Shown here: positions 32,509 to 40,971 of the stretch, in pieces | Layout: every line of letters starts with the position of its first letter | Numbering within the stretch: position 1 is the first letter of the stretch | NCBI RefSeq assembly: GCF_005121165.3 | Contig: NZ_CP034413.3 | Coordinates: 1,116,001 to 1,180,000 of the forward strand | From: Dysosmobacter welbionis | GTDB lineage: Bacteria > Bacillota > Clostridia > Oscillospirales > Oscillospiraceae | Reading direction: 5' to 3' | DNA length: 64,000 nt | Position numbers and translations under genes: made by a program | Notes under the pieces: generated by a model | Databases searched by the model: none | The model's input: only the letters and a program-made list of their open reading frames with translations | Told to the model about the DNA's origin: nothing

Positions 32509-33840
32509 TTACTCCTCCGCCAATTCTCCGGTCAGTTCGCCGTCCATGACGCCGGTAAGCCGGACGGTCACAAAGGTGCCCGGTTCCACCTCCCGGTCCG
32601 CGTCAAACCAGATGCGGCCGTCGATGTCCGGGGACTCGGCGTAGCTGCGGCCGAAGTGCATCTGGGCCTGGCTGTCGAAGCCCTCGCACAGCACCTCCCG
32701 CTCCGTTCCCAGAACAGACTCGTTGTACGCGTCGATGATGTCGGACTGAACGTCCACCACCAGCTCCGCCCGGCGGCGGGCCTCCTCCATGTCCACATGG
32801 TCCATCTGGGCCGCCCGGGTGCCCTCCTCCGGGGAGAAGGGGAACACCCCGGCCCGTTCAATCTTTGTCTCCCGGAGAAAGACACACAGCTCTTCCAGCT
32901 CCGCCTCGCCCTCGCCGGGCAGGCCGGTGATGAGGCTGGTCCGCAGCACCAGGCCGGGGATGCGGGCCCGGAGCTTTGTCAGCAGGTCCAGCAGCTCCGC
33001 CTTGGTATCCCGGCGGTTCATGGCCTTCAGGATCCCGTCGTTGCAGTGCTGGATGGGGATGTCCAGATACTTGACGATCTTGGGCTCCTCCGCAATGGTG
33101 TCGATCAGCTCCTCAGTGATCTCGTCCGGATACAGATAGTGGAGCCGGACCCAGTGGAAGTCCAGCCTGCACAGCTCCCGCAGGAGAGACGCCAGCTGGT
33201 GCTCGCCGTTCAGGTCCGTTCCATACCGGGTGATATCCTGGGCGATGACCAGCAGCTCCTTCACGCCGGCGTCCGCCAGCTCCCTGGCCTCTTCCAGAAG
33301 GCCCTCCATGGGGCGGCTGCGGTATTTGCCCCGCAGGGAGGGGATCACACAGTAGGCGCAGTGGTTGTCGCACCCCTCGGCGATGCGGAGGTAGGCATAC
33401 CAGGGGGGCGTGGACAGGATGCGTCCCCCGTCCTGGGGGGCGGTGTGGATGCTGCCCAGGTGGCAGGGCCTCAGGCCAGAGGCCCCCATCACCTCGTCGA
33501 TGGCGGCGCAGATATCGCCGTAGCTGCCGGTGCCCAGAATGCCGTCCACCTCCGGCAGCTCGTTCAGAACGTCCTGCTTGTACCGCTGGGTCATGCAGCC
33601 GGTGACCAGGATCTTCTGTACCTGGCCAGCCCGCTTCAGCTCCGCCATCTCCAGAATGTTGTCGATGGCCTCCTCGCAGGCGGACTGCAGGAAGCCGCAG
33701 GTGTTCACCACCACCACGTCGGCCCCCTCCGGCTGGGCCTGGATGGTATGGCCGGCGGCCTGGACAGAGGCCATCATCTGCTCGCAGTTCACCTGATTCT
33801 TGGCGCAGCCCAGGGAGATAAAGGAAATGTTATATGGCAC
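32509..33840 (-). CDS. rimO: Ribosomal protein S12 methylthiotransferase RimO
   Basis: Radical-SAM enzyme that adds a methylthio group to Asp of ribosomal protein S12. The 443-residue product has the N-terminal UPF0004 domain (ISLGCAKNQVNCEQM, VVVNTCGFLQSACEEAI, LVTGCMTQRY with three cluster Cys). The radical-SAM motif CDNHCAYCVIPSLRG and a C-terminal TRAM domain follow. NQVNCEQ and the S12-type TRAM ending mark RimO rather than MiaB. The start is GTG at 33840, with GGAGG eight bases upstream; no ATG fits. Confidence 0.93.
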   Translation of the reverse strand: MPYNISFISLGCAKNQVNCEQMMASVQAAGHTIQAQPEGADVVVVNTCGFLQSACEEAIDNILEMAELKRAGQVQKILVTGCMTQRYKQDVLNELPEVDGILGTGSYGDICAAIDEVMGASGLRPCHLGSIHTAPQDGGRILSTPPWYAYLRIAEGCDNHCAYCVIPSLRGKYRSRPMEGLLEEARELADAGVKELLVIAQDITRYGTDLNGEHQLASLLRELCRLDFHWVRLHYLYPDEITEELIDTIAEEPKIVKYLDIPIQHCNDGILKAMNRRDTKAELLDLLTKLRARIPGLVLRTSLITGLPGEGEAELEELCVFLRETKIERAGVFPFSPEEGTRAAQMDHVDMEEARRRAELVVDVQSDIIDAYNESVLGTEREVLCEGFDSQAQMHFGRSYAESPDIDGRIWFDADREVEPGTFVTVRLTGVMDGELTGELAEE

Positions 33841-34031
33841 GATCGAGTCCTCCAATCGATGGATTGTTGCAAAATGGGCCCGGCGGGGCCGGCATGTGTG
33901 TCCCATTGGACAGGGAATGACAGCCATGATGTGGCTGGGCAGATACGCCCACTTGTAGGAGCAGGCACCCCATAACCGCCATTCGGCGGCCCGTATGCCT
34001 CCCCGGAGGGAATACCCCTGCGAGACGGGAC
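33841..34031 (-). other. Intergenic stretch between recX and rimO with small hairpins
   Basis: About 190 bases, no gene. On the minus strand it holds CCTCC-GG-GGAGG, CCGCC-GAAT-GGCGG, GGGC-GTATCT-GCCC, GTCC-AATG-GGAC and, near its end, GGCCC-CGCC-GGGCC followed by ATTTT. The last may be the terminator of the recA operon. The row of small hairpins could also be a structured RNA. Confidence 0.35.
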
Positions 34032-34652
34032 TCATTCTTCGAGAATCTCCGCTCCCAGACGGCTCCATGCCTCCCGGACGTCTCCCCAAGCAAACCCCCG
34101 CCGCAGCAGTGCGCTGGTGAGCCGCCGCTTCTCCGCCTCCTCTGGGGCCCGGCCCCGGAGCTTGGCCGCAAGAAATCGGTCAATCTGCCAGGCGCTGTCC
34201 GGTGCCTGATCCAGAGCCTCGTCCCACAGCTCCCGGGGTACGCCTTTCTCCCGCAGTTTCTCTCGAATGCGGGCCGGGCCATAACCAAGGCCGGCGCAGT
34301 GGCGCACCAAGATTGCTGCGTAATCTGCATCGTTGATGGCACCAATGGCCTCCAGCCACTCAGCGGCGTACCGCGCCTCCGCCTGACTGGCCCCCTTCTC
34401 CTGGAGCTTCCGCTCCAGGTCGCGGCGGCTCATGGCCCGCTTGCCGATGAGGTCCGCCGCCGTGGCCTTCACGTTGGAGACGCTGGCAGCCTTCTTCAGC
34501 TGCTCCAGACGTCTGCCGTCCAAATCATCTCCAGTCCGCAGGCCGAAGTCCAGCGCCTCCTGCTCTGTGATCTTCAGGCAGGCGCCGTCCTCCAGGAACA
34601 CCAGCACCCGGCCCTTTTTGTGGGCAGACGCCTGGACGCGCTCAATCCGCAT
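34032..34652 (-). CDS. recX: Regulatory protein RecX
   Basis: Modulator of RecA filaments. The 206-residue product has the RecX three-helix repeats: [40 protein letters not shown], then [23 protein letters not shown] and the third repeat [25 protein letters not shown]. The N-terminal ~60 residues form the extra beta part seen in Gram-positive RecX. It overlaps the recA 3' end by 11 bases, so the two are cotranslated. Confidence 0.92.
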   Translation of the reverse strand: MRIERVQASAHKKGRVLVFLEDGACLKITEQEALDFGLRTGDDLDGRRLEQLKKAASVSNVKATAADLIGKRAMSRRDLERKLQEKGASQAEARYAAEWLEAIGAINDADYAAILVRHCAGLGYGPARIREKLREKGVPRELWDEALDQAPDSAWQIDRFLAAKLRGRAPEEAEKRRLTSALLRRGFAWGDVREAWSRLGAEILEE

Positions 34653-35748
34653 CTTCGAAGTCGTCGGCGCTCACATCCACCGCCCGGCCTGCCGCCTTGG
34701 CGGCGATGCGGGACTGGTTGCTCATCAGCTTGTCGAAGTTCCGGCGGATGTCCGCCTCCAGCTTGTCCGCCGTCTCCGGGTTCTCCTGGAGATACCGCTT
34801 GGCGGCGTCCCGGCCCTGGCCGATGCGGGTCTCCCCGATGGAGAACCAGGAGCCGGACTTCTGCACCAGCTCCAGCTTCACGCCCAGGTCCAGCAGCTCA
34901 CCGAAGTGGGAGATTCCCTCGCCGTACATGATGTCGAACTCCGCCTCCCGGAAGGGGGGCGCCACCTTGTTCTTCACCACCTTGGCACGGGTCCGGTTGC
35001 CCACGATCTCAGAACCGTTTTTCAGCGCCTCGATCCGGCGCACATCGATGCGGACGGAGGCGTAGAACTTCAGCGCCCGGCCGCCGGTGGTCACCTCCGG
35101 GTTGCCGTACATGATGCCCACCTTTTCCCGCAGCTGGTTGATGAAGATGACGATGCAGTTGGTCTTGCCGATGGCGCCGGTGAGCTTCCGCAGGGCCTGG
35201 CTCATCAGCCGGGCCTGCAGGCCCACATAACTGTCGCCCATTTCGCCCTCGATCTCCGCCCGGGGCACCAGGGCCGCCACGGAGTCCACCACCACCACGT
35301 CAATGGCGCCGGAGCGGACCAGGGCCTCGGTGATCTCCAGCGCCTGCTCGCCGGTGTCCGGCTGGGCGATCAGCATGTCCTCCACCTGGACGCCCAGTGC
35401 CCGGGCATAGGTGGGGTCCAGGGCGTGCTCTGCGTCCACAAAGGCCACCTCGCCGCCCCGCTTCTGGGCCTCCGCGACGACGTGCAGAGCCAGGGTGGTC
35501 TTGCCGGAGGACTCCGGCCCGTAGATCTCCACAATCCGCCCCTTGGGCAGGCCGCCGATGCCCAAGGCCACGTCCAGGGACAGAGAGCCGGTGGGGATGT
35601 AATCCACGTTCAGCTCCGCCTTGTCGCCGAAGCGCATAATGGCGCCCTTGCCGTACATCCGCTCGATCTGGGCCATGGCCGTGTCGATGGCCCGCTTCTT
35701 ATCGTCCGCCGGAGCCGCGTTGGGCAGCGGCGCTTTCTCTCTCGCCAT
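34642..35748 (-). CDS. recA: Recombinase RecA
   Basis: ATP-dependent strand-exchange protein and co-protease for LexA. The 368-residue product has Walker [10 protein letters not shown] (77-85), the Walker B strand [42 protein letters not shown] (loop L2) and the acidic tail [10 protein letters not shown]. The start at 35748 follows GAGGAGAATACA. No strong promoter is visible directly upstream. It appears to be cotranscribed from the LexA-boxed promoter at 38048-38076, ahead of DUF1385-prmC. Confidence 0.97.
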   Translation of the reverse strand: MAREKAPLPNAAPADDKKRAIDTAMAQIERMYGKGAIMRFGDKAELNVDYIPTGSLSLDVALGIGGLPKGRIVEIYGPESSGKTTLALHVVAEAQKRGGEVAFVDAEHALDPTYARALGVQVEDMLIAQPDTGEQALEITEALVRSGAIDVVVVDSVAALVPRAEIEGEMGDSYVGLQARLMSQALRKLTGAIGKTNCIVIFINQLREKVGIMYGNPEVTTGGRALKFYASVRIDVRRIEALKNGSEIVGNRTRAKVVKNKVAPPFREAEFDIMYGEGISHFGELLDLGVKLELVQKSGSWFSIGETRIGQGRDAAKRYLQENPETADKLEADIRRNFDKLMSNQSRIAAKAAGRAVDVSADDFEDAD

Positions 35749-35781
35749 TGTATTCTCCTCCTGATTCTCTATAAAAACTCT

Positions 35782-36133
35782 TTATTTCAACTCATCTGTA
35801 AGTCCCTTACTTCTCTGAGAGAGTCCCCAGCAGAGGGATCCAAACAGCATCCCTCCATACACGATCACCGCGCGGCCGCCAGGCAGCGTCTCCCGGACAG
35901 GGTCCCAATACTCAGGCGCATAACTGGACGGGCCTGTTTCAACCGCTGCAAAAAGGTTAGGTCACCGCTGTGGCCGCCATGGAAAGGGCTGACGCCCTAT
36001 ACGCCGTATAACGCGGCTTGGGCGAGTGCTTAACGAAACCCCGGCGCATCAGCGTCCAGCCCGACACCAGGGGCCCGGCCCACAGCAGGGTCGGACTTCC
36101 CGCCTCCTGCACATAAAACGGCAGCCCCACCAT
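35782..36133 (-). pseudogene. Small membrane-type gene between prmC and recA, frameshifted
   Basis: From ATG 36133 (after AAAGGA) a frame gives LPFYVQEAGSPTLLWAGPLV, then SGWTLMRRGF..YRASALSMAATAVT, then a TAA at about 35957. Moving one frame, the sequence continues LFAAVETGPSSYAPEYWDPV, then GGRAVIVYGGMLFGSLCWGL and ends LTDELK at 35782. The span is one base over a whole number of codons, and dropping one base at ACCTAACC restores a 116-residue protein with two hydrophobic segments. I do not recognise the family. Confidence 0.5.
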
Positions 36134-36154
36134 TGCCGTTCCTTTCTCTAAACG

Positions 36155-37021
36155 TCAGAGCTCTGTACACAGCGTTCCGAATACCACCCGGGGGATGTCG
36201 TGGTGGTCCTTCACCACCTGGATATCCCCGAAGCCCTGGGTCCGCATGATCCGCAGCACGTTGTCCGCTTGACCGATGCCCACTTCAAAATACAGACGGC
36301 CGCCGGGAGCCAGGGCCTCCTTCCACTTCTCGGAGATGCTCCGGTAGAAGTCCAGGCCGTCCTCGCCGCCGTCCAGGGCCAGATGGGGTTCATAGTCCTT
36401 GACGGAGGTGTCCAGCGTCTCGATGTCCGCCCGGGGGATATAGGGGGGATTGGACACGATGCACTGGAACTCTCCCAGGGATTTCTCCGGCTTTTCCCGG
36501 GCGTCCGCCTGCATGGGCACCACCCGGGCGGTAAGGCTGTTGCGGCGGACGTTCTGGCGGCAGATCTTCAGGGCCCCGTCAGACCACTCCCCCAGCACCA
36601 CCCGGGCCTGGGGCACTTGGGCCGCCACCGCCAGCCCGATGCAGCCGCTGCCGGCGCACAGGTCCAGCACCCGGCATTCCCCCAAGGTCTTGATATAGCC
36701 AATGGCCTGCTCCGCCAGCACCTCCGTGTCCGGCCGGGGAATCAGCACGTCCCGGGAGATGTCCAGCGGGAGCCCATAGAACTCCCACTCACCGATAAGG
36801 TATGCCACCGGCTCGCCCTCCAGATGCCGCCGCACCAAGTCCCGGACCCGGTGCTCCAGCTCCGGGGAGGCGTACAGTCCCCCATCCCGGGCCAGCTCCT
36901 CCCGGCTCTTGTTAGTGCCGAAGCAAACCAACTCCCGGGCCTCCAGCGTGGCCTCCTCGATCCCTGCCCTCCGCAGCTGCTGGCGGATATCCAAATACAA
37001 ATTGTTGTATGTCGTCGCCAT
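36155..37021 (-). CDS. prmC: Peptide chain release factor N5-glutamine methyltransferase
   Basis: Methylates the GGQ glutamine of release factors RF1/RF2. The 288-residue product has motif I VLDLCAGSGCIGLAVA and the catalytic NPPYIPRAD. The N-terminal helical PrmC domain ends in the LIGEWEFYGLPLDISRDVLIPRPDTE block. The start at 37021 (ATTYNNLYLD) has GAGG upstream; longer starts at 37033 or 37069 run into DUF1385. Its usual partner prfA is absent; here it follows DUF1385, a layout seen in several Clostridia. Confidence 0.93.
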   Translation of the reverse strand: MATTYNNLYLDIRQQLRRAGIEEATLEARELVCFGTNKSREELARDGGLYASPELEHRVRDLVRRHLEGEPVAYLIGEWEFYGLPLDISRDVLIPRPDTEVLAEQAIGYIKTLGECRVLDLCAGSGCIGLAVAAQVPQARVVLGEWSDGALKICRQNVRRNSLTARVVPMQADAREKPEKSLGEFQCIVSNPPYIPRADIETLDTSVKDYEPHLALDGGEDGLDFYRSISEKWKEALAPGGRLYFEVGIGQADNVLRIMRTQGFGDIQVVKDHHDIPRVVFGTLCTEL

Positions 37022-37043
37022 AATACGCCTCATTATCAAAAAT

Positions 37044-38018
37044 TCACCATTCGTCTTTCCCTTTTTCACTGGGCAAGACCAGCTCCAGGGACCGGATGGC
37101 GCACTCGATCATGGAGTCGTCCGGCTCATTGGTGGTGAAGTTCTGCATCCACATTCCGGGGGCCGTCAGGATTTTGGCCAGCCGACTGTCCTGCACGTGG
37201 CGGCCCACCCAGCGGTTGAACTCATAGGTAATGCCCACCACCAGAGGCAGCAGAATCAGATGTGCCAGTGTCCGCAGCCAGACATTGGTGATGGGCCAGA
37301 TGCCGAACACCACACTGGACACCAGGATGGACACAAAGATCACCACGAACAGAAAGCTGGTGCCGCACCGGGGATGGTGCCGGGGCTGAATGCGGACGTT
37401 CTCCACCGTCAGGGGCAGCCCCGCCTCGTAGCAGAAGATGGTCTTGTGCTCCGCCCCGTGGTACTGGAACACCCGGTAGATGTCCTTCTGCTTGGAGCAG
37501 AAGATCAGATACAGTAGGAAGATAGCCACCTTCAGCACGCCTTCGATCAGGTTCCGGCCCCACATGGGGAAGTCCGGGAAGAAGTGCAGCAGCCCGCCGG
37601 TGAGGAAGGTGGGCAGCACCAGAAAGAGGAAGATGGACAGGCCGATACCCAGCAGCACAGAGAGGCCCACGATCAGCCCCTCCAGCTTCTTGTTGGAAAA
37701 GGTCCGGTCCAGCCACTGTTCAAATTTGGAGGGCTCCGTGGTCTCCTCCTCCGGATAGAAGTCCGCGGAGTACATCAGCGCCTTCACGCCGTTGACCATG
37801 GAGGAGAGGAAGTTGACGGTGCCTCGGATCAGGGGCCAGCCTAAAATAGGATGCCGGTCCTTGATGAGCCGCAGCTCCTCCACCTTCTCTACCAGATTGC
37901 CCTCCTGGTCCCGGACCACGATGGCCTGCTTCTCCGGGCCCCGCATCAGAATGCCTTCAATGAGTGCCTGTCCGCCGATGCTGGTGCGGAAGGCGCAGGA
38001 TTGGGGTTGTTTTGCCAT
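37044..38018 (-). CDS. DUF1385 family membrane protein
   Basis: 324-residue membrane protein. The DUF1385 pattern is clear: SIGGQALIEGILMRGPEKQAIVVRD at the start, YHGAEHKTIFCYEAGLPLTVENVR in the middle, and PRHHPRCGTSFLFVVIFVSI. His and Cys residues in these blocks suggest metal binding. There are four or more helices. The function is unknown; it often lies next to prmC/prfA in Clostridia. The start at 38018 follows GAAAGGAAACAC. It is the first gene of the operon leading to recA-recX and has a LexA box over its promoter. Confidence 0.88.
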   Translation of the reverse strand: MAKQPQSCAFRTSIGGQALIEGILMRGPEKQAIVVRDQEGNLVEKVEELRLIKDRHPILGWPLIRGTVNFLSSMVNGVKALMYSADFYPEEETTEPSKFEQWLDRTFSNKKLEGLIVGLSVLLGIGLSIFLFLVLPTFLTGGLLHFFPDFPMWGRNLIEGVLKVAIFLLYLIFCSKQKDIYRVFQYHGAEHKTIFCYEAGLPLTVENVRIQPRHHPRCGTSFLFVVIFVSILVSSVVFGIWPITNVWLRTLAHLILLPLVVGITYEFNRWVGRHVQDSRLAKILTAPGMWMQNFTTNEPDDSMIECAIRSLELVLPSEKGKDEW

Positions 38019-38047
38019 GTGTTTCCTTTCTAATTCCGTACAGTTGA

Positions 38048-38076
38048 ATTCTACCATGCTCTGTGCAGAAACGCAA
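38048..38076 (-). promoter_or_regulatory. Promoter of the DUF1385-prmC-orf-recA-recX operon
   Basis: Minus strand TTGCGT (38071-38076), 17-base spacer, TAGAAT (38048-38053), about 30 bases before the DUF1385 start codon. Confidence 0.8.
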
Positions 38077-38087
38077 ACATTTGTTCG
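38074..38087 (-). promoter_or_regulatory. LexA (DinR-type) box over the recA-operon promoter
   Basis: CAAACATTTGTTCG, a near-perfect palindrome fitting CGAAC-N4-GTTTG on the minus strand. Its end overlaps the -35 hexamer. The 14-mer GCAAACATTTGTTC is identical to the one upstream of lexA at 44294-44307. Confidence 0.8.
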
Positions 38088-38098
38088 ATTTTCGGAAA

Positions 38099-39541
38099 TC
38101 ATTCCTTGACCGGCAGGCAGATGGTGACCACCGCGCCGCCGCCATCGGCGTTGCCGATGGTGAAGATGCCGTTGTGAAGGCCGACGATCTCATCGCACAC
38201 CGCAAGGCCGATGCCGCTGCCCCGGGCCTTGGAGGAGCCCTTGTAGAACTTCTGCTTGATGAAGGGCAGCTCCGCTTCCGGGATGCCGGGACCGTAGTCC
38301 CGGACCCGAACCACCTCAAACTCGCCCTCCCGACTGATGGAAGTGTCGATCCGCTTGCCGGAGCCGCCGTGCTTGGCGGCGTTGTCCAGCACGTTGCAGA
38401 ACACCTGCTTCAGCCGCTCAGAGTCGCCGGGGATGGGAGGCAGGTCCTCATCCCCGCACTCGTAGTTCAGTTTGATGCCCTCCTGCCGGAACAGCTCGCC
38501 GTAGGTGAAGATGGCGTCCTCAAACTCCGCCTGCAGGTCCACCTGCTCCATCCGGAGGGTGAATCGGCCGTCCTCCATCTTGGAGAATTCCAGCAGCTCC
38601 TCTACCATGGTAGAGAGCCGCCGGGCCTCGTTCAGAATGATGCGGATGCCGCGGCGCATCTGGGCGGGGTCATCTGTGGTGTCCTCCAGAATCGTCTCGC
38701 CCCAGCCGTTGATGGCAGTGAGGGGCGTCCGCAGCTCGTGGGACACGGAGGAGATGAACTCGGATTTCATCTTCTCGTTCTGGCCGATCTTGAGGGACAT
38801 ATCGTTGATGTTGTCCACCAGTTCCCCCAGCTCGTCCGTGTACTTGTTTTCGATCTGGAAGCCATAGCTCCCGGCAGAGATCCGCTTGGCCGCCTCAGAC
38901 ACCACGGCCACCGGCTCCACCACGTTGTTGATGAACAGCAGGCTGGAGATCAGCACCAGGGCCATGCAGATGCCTCCCACCGCCAGAATGATAAAGACCA
39001 CCAGGACAATCTGCCGGTCCACCAGCTTCATGGACGTCACCAGCCGCATGACGCCCGCCACCCGGCCGTTGAACAACAGGGGCGCTGAGACCGCCATGAT
39101 CTTCTCACCCGTCTCCGGGTCTCTGCCTTGGAAGGGCGTGATCTCCTGATTGGTGATGGCTCTGGTAATATCGCTGGTACCCGGCGAGCTGCCTGCTGTC
39201 AGGCCGGAGGTGGACATCTGGATACGTCCGGTGCTGCCGATGAACTGCAGCTCAATCCGGGACTTGTCCTCATAGGTGTCCACTGCCTGGGTCGCCATCT
39301 GGTTGTACTCGGAGTAGCTGTTCATGAAGTAGTCGTTGAAAGCACTGGACATGGCCTCCGCCTGCTTCATCAGGCCGTTTTCCATGCTGCTGTAATAGTA
39401 GGTGGAAACGCCCACAGATACCAGCGTCACCAGCAGCATCAGCAGCACCAGCACCGGCAGAATGGTATTGACGATCCACCGCTTCCGCAGGCCCCGGAGG
39501 CGCAGCACCGTCCATTTCCGATCCCGTTCTTCCTCTGCCAT
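38099..39541 (-). CDS. Sensor histidine kinase (HAMP, HisKA, HATPase)
   Basis: Membrane sensor kinase of 480 residues. Two membrane spans lie at about residues 23-48 and 178-205, enclosing an extracellular sensor domain with little recognisable similarity. A HAMP region follows, then HisKA with the phospho-acceptor in SVSHELRTPL, and an ATPase domain with N-box NVLDNAAKHGG, G1 DYGPGIPEAE and G2 GSGIGLAVC. It is the partner of the OmpR-type regulator upstream (40260-40946). The signal is unknown. Between the two genes lies the 220-bp repeat array. Confidence 0.93.
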   Translation of the reverse strand: MAEEERDRKWTVLRLRGLRKRWIVNTILPVLVLLMLLVTLVSVGVSTYYYSSMENGLMKQAEAMSSAFNDYFMNSYSEYNQMATQAVDTYEDKSRIELQFIGSTGRIQMSTSGLTAGSSPGTSDITRAITNQEITPFQGRDPETGEKIMAVSAPLLFNGRVAGVMRLVTSMKLVDRQIVLVVFIILAVGGICMALVLISSLLFINNVVEPVAVVSEAAKRISAGSYGFQIENKYTDELGELVDNINDMSLKIGQNEKMKSEFISSVSHELRTPLTAINGWGETILEDTTDDPAQMRRGIRIILNEARRLSTMVEELLEFSKMEDGRFTLRMEQVDLQAEFEDAIFTYGELFRQEGIKLNYECGDEDLPPIPGDSERLKQVFCNVLDNAAKHGGSGKRIDTSISREGEFEVVRVRDYGPGIPEAELPFIKQKFYKGSSKARGSGIGLAVCDEIVGLHNGIFTIGNADGGGAVVTICLPVKE

Positions 39542-39600
39542 GGGCCGCTCCTCCTTTCCCTGCGTTCCTTACGCCGGCATCACTGGCCGGCCGATTTTCT

Positions 39601-40323
39601 CAGAACCCCCACTTGTATCCGTATCCCCACACCGTGGTGATATACGTGGGATTCTGCACGTTGCTTCCCATCCCGCGGCGCGGGATGGGACCCCTTTCCT
39701 CAGCTTGCGCGGCGGAAGTAAATTCCACCTTGCGCCAAGGTTTTGGCTTCCGCCAAAACGCTTGTACGGGCCATCGGCCCGCCCCGCTCCGCGGGGCCCC
39801 GGACAACGCCCGGAGCCGCTCAGAACCCCCACTTGTATCCGTATCCCCACACCGTGGTGATGTACGTGGGATTCTGCACGTTGCTTCCCATCCCGCGGCG
39901 CGGGATGGGACCCCTTTCCTCAGCTTGCGCGGCGGAAGTAAATTCCACCTTGCGCCAAGGTTTTGGCTTCCGCCAAAACGCTTGTACGGGCCATCGGCCC
40001 GCCCCGCTCCGCGGGGCCCCGGACAACGCCCGGAGCCGCTCAGAACCCCCACTTGTATCCGTATCCCCACACCGTGGTGATGTACGTGGGATTCTGCACG
40101 TTGCTTCCCATCCCGCGGCGCGGGATGGGACCCCTTTCCTCAGCTTGCGCGGCGGAAGTAAATTCCACCTTGCGCCAAGGTTTTGGCTTCCGCCAAAACG
40201 CTTGTACGGGCCATCGGCCCGCCCCGCTCCGCGGGGCCCCGGACAACGCCCGGAGCCGCTCAGAACCCCCACTTGTATCCGTATCCCCACACCGTGGTGA
40301 TGTACGTGGGATTCTGCACGTTG
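39601..40323. repeat. 220-bp tandem array between response regulator and kinase
   Basis: Three complete 220-bp units start at 39601, 39821 and 40041. A fourth start at 40261 is the native 3' end of the response-regulator gene. Each unit is 63 bp copied from that gene's end (21 codons including the stop) plus 157 bp of hairpin-rich sequence. The units are identical except for A versus G at 39642. Hairpins in the 157-bp part are CCCATCCCGCG/CGCGGGATGGG, GTTTTGGC/GCCAAAAC and CCCCGC/GCGGGG. The native regulator gene is intact. Confidence 0.95.
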
Positions 40324-40946
40324 TCCTCGATCTTCAGCCGCAGGCGGCGGATGTTGACATCCACGATCTTCAGCTCACCGAAGTAGTCCCGGCCCCAGAC
40401 CATATCCAGGATCTCCTCCCGGGAGAGGGCCTTGCCCGGATTTTCCATGAACACCTTCATGATGGAATACTCCACCTGGGTCAGCTTGATTCGCTGGCCG
40501 TTCTTCTCCAGCGTCCGGTTGCGGGTGTTCAGCAGGAAGGGATCCTGCCGAATCTCCCCGGTCTGGGGGATCTCCTCTCCGCCGGCCCGGCGGAACAGGG
40601 CGTCCACACGGGCGGTAAGCTCTGCCGGGGAGAAGGGCTTGGTCACATAGTCGTCGGCGCCGGTCATCAGTCCCGTCACCTTGTCCATCTCCTGGGAACG
40701 GGCGGTGAGCATGATGATACCGATTTTGGTGTTGGTGGCCCGGATGCGGCGGCAGACCTCAAAACCGTCGATCCCCGGCAGCATGATGTCCAGCAGCGCC
40801 ACCCGGGTATCGGGGTTCTCCTTCAGCTTGTCCAGTGCCTCTTCGCCGGTCTCCGCCTCAATGACGTCGTACCCGGCACGGCGCAGGTTGATGACGATAA
40901 AGCTGCGGATGCTGGACTCATCCTCCAGCACCATTACTTTTTTCAT
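40260..40946 (-). CDS. OmpR/PhoB-family response regulator
   Basis: DNA-binding partner of the kinase at 38099-39541. The 228-residue product has a receiver domain with phospho-acceptor D53 (VALLDIMLPGIDGF), acidic E8/D9 and Lys in YVTKPF. Its C-terminal winged helix is of PhoB type (LTQVEYSIMKVFMENPGKALSREEIL, then VDVNIRRLRLKIED, ending YITTVWGYGYKWGF). The length is normal. Its last 21 codons are the source of the 220-bp tandem repeats that follow. Confidence 0.93.
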   Translation of the reverse strand: MKKVMVLEDESSIRSFIVINLRRAGYDVIEAETGEEALDKLKENPDTRVALLDIMLPGIDGFEVCRRIRATNTKIGIIMLTARSQEMDKVTGLMTGADDYVTKPFSPAELTARVDALFRRAGGEEIPQTGEIRQDPFLLNTRNRTLEKNGQRIKLTQVEYSIMKVFMENPGKALSREEILDMVWGRDYFGELKIVDVNIRRLRLKIEDNVQNPTYITTVWGYGYKWGF

Positions 40947-40971
40947 TCGGCATACCGTCCTTTCTTCTCTG

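Noticed and set aside
31972-33975. 667-codon plus-strand frame opposite pgsA-rimO
   Set aside because: It spans two well-recognised minus-strand genes and has no domain features; its His/Gln/Val-rich composition is that of an antisense shadow.
33841-34031. 6S RNA between recX and rimO
   Set aside because: The region has only short separate hairpins, not the long duplex with a central bubble that defines 6S RNA.
35760-36150. A recA promoter with its own LexA box
   Set aside because: No GAAC-N4-GTTY match and no convincing -35/-10 pair here; the region is filled by a frameshifted small gene.
39613-40300. Repeated open frames of 150-185 codons on both strands across the tandem array
   Set aside because: They arise because the 220-bp unit stays open in several frames. 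They have no ribosome sites and carry only the regulator's last 20 residues plus translated hairpins.
39601-40323. CRISPR array
   Set aside because: Units are 220 bp with no unique spacers, and each contains part of a coding sequence.
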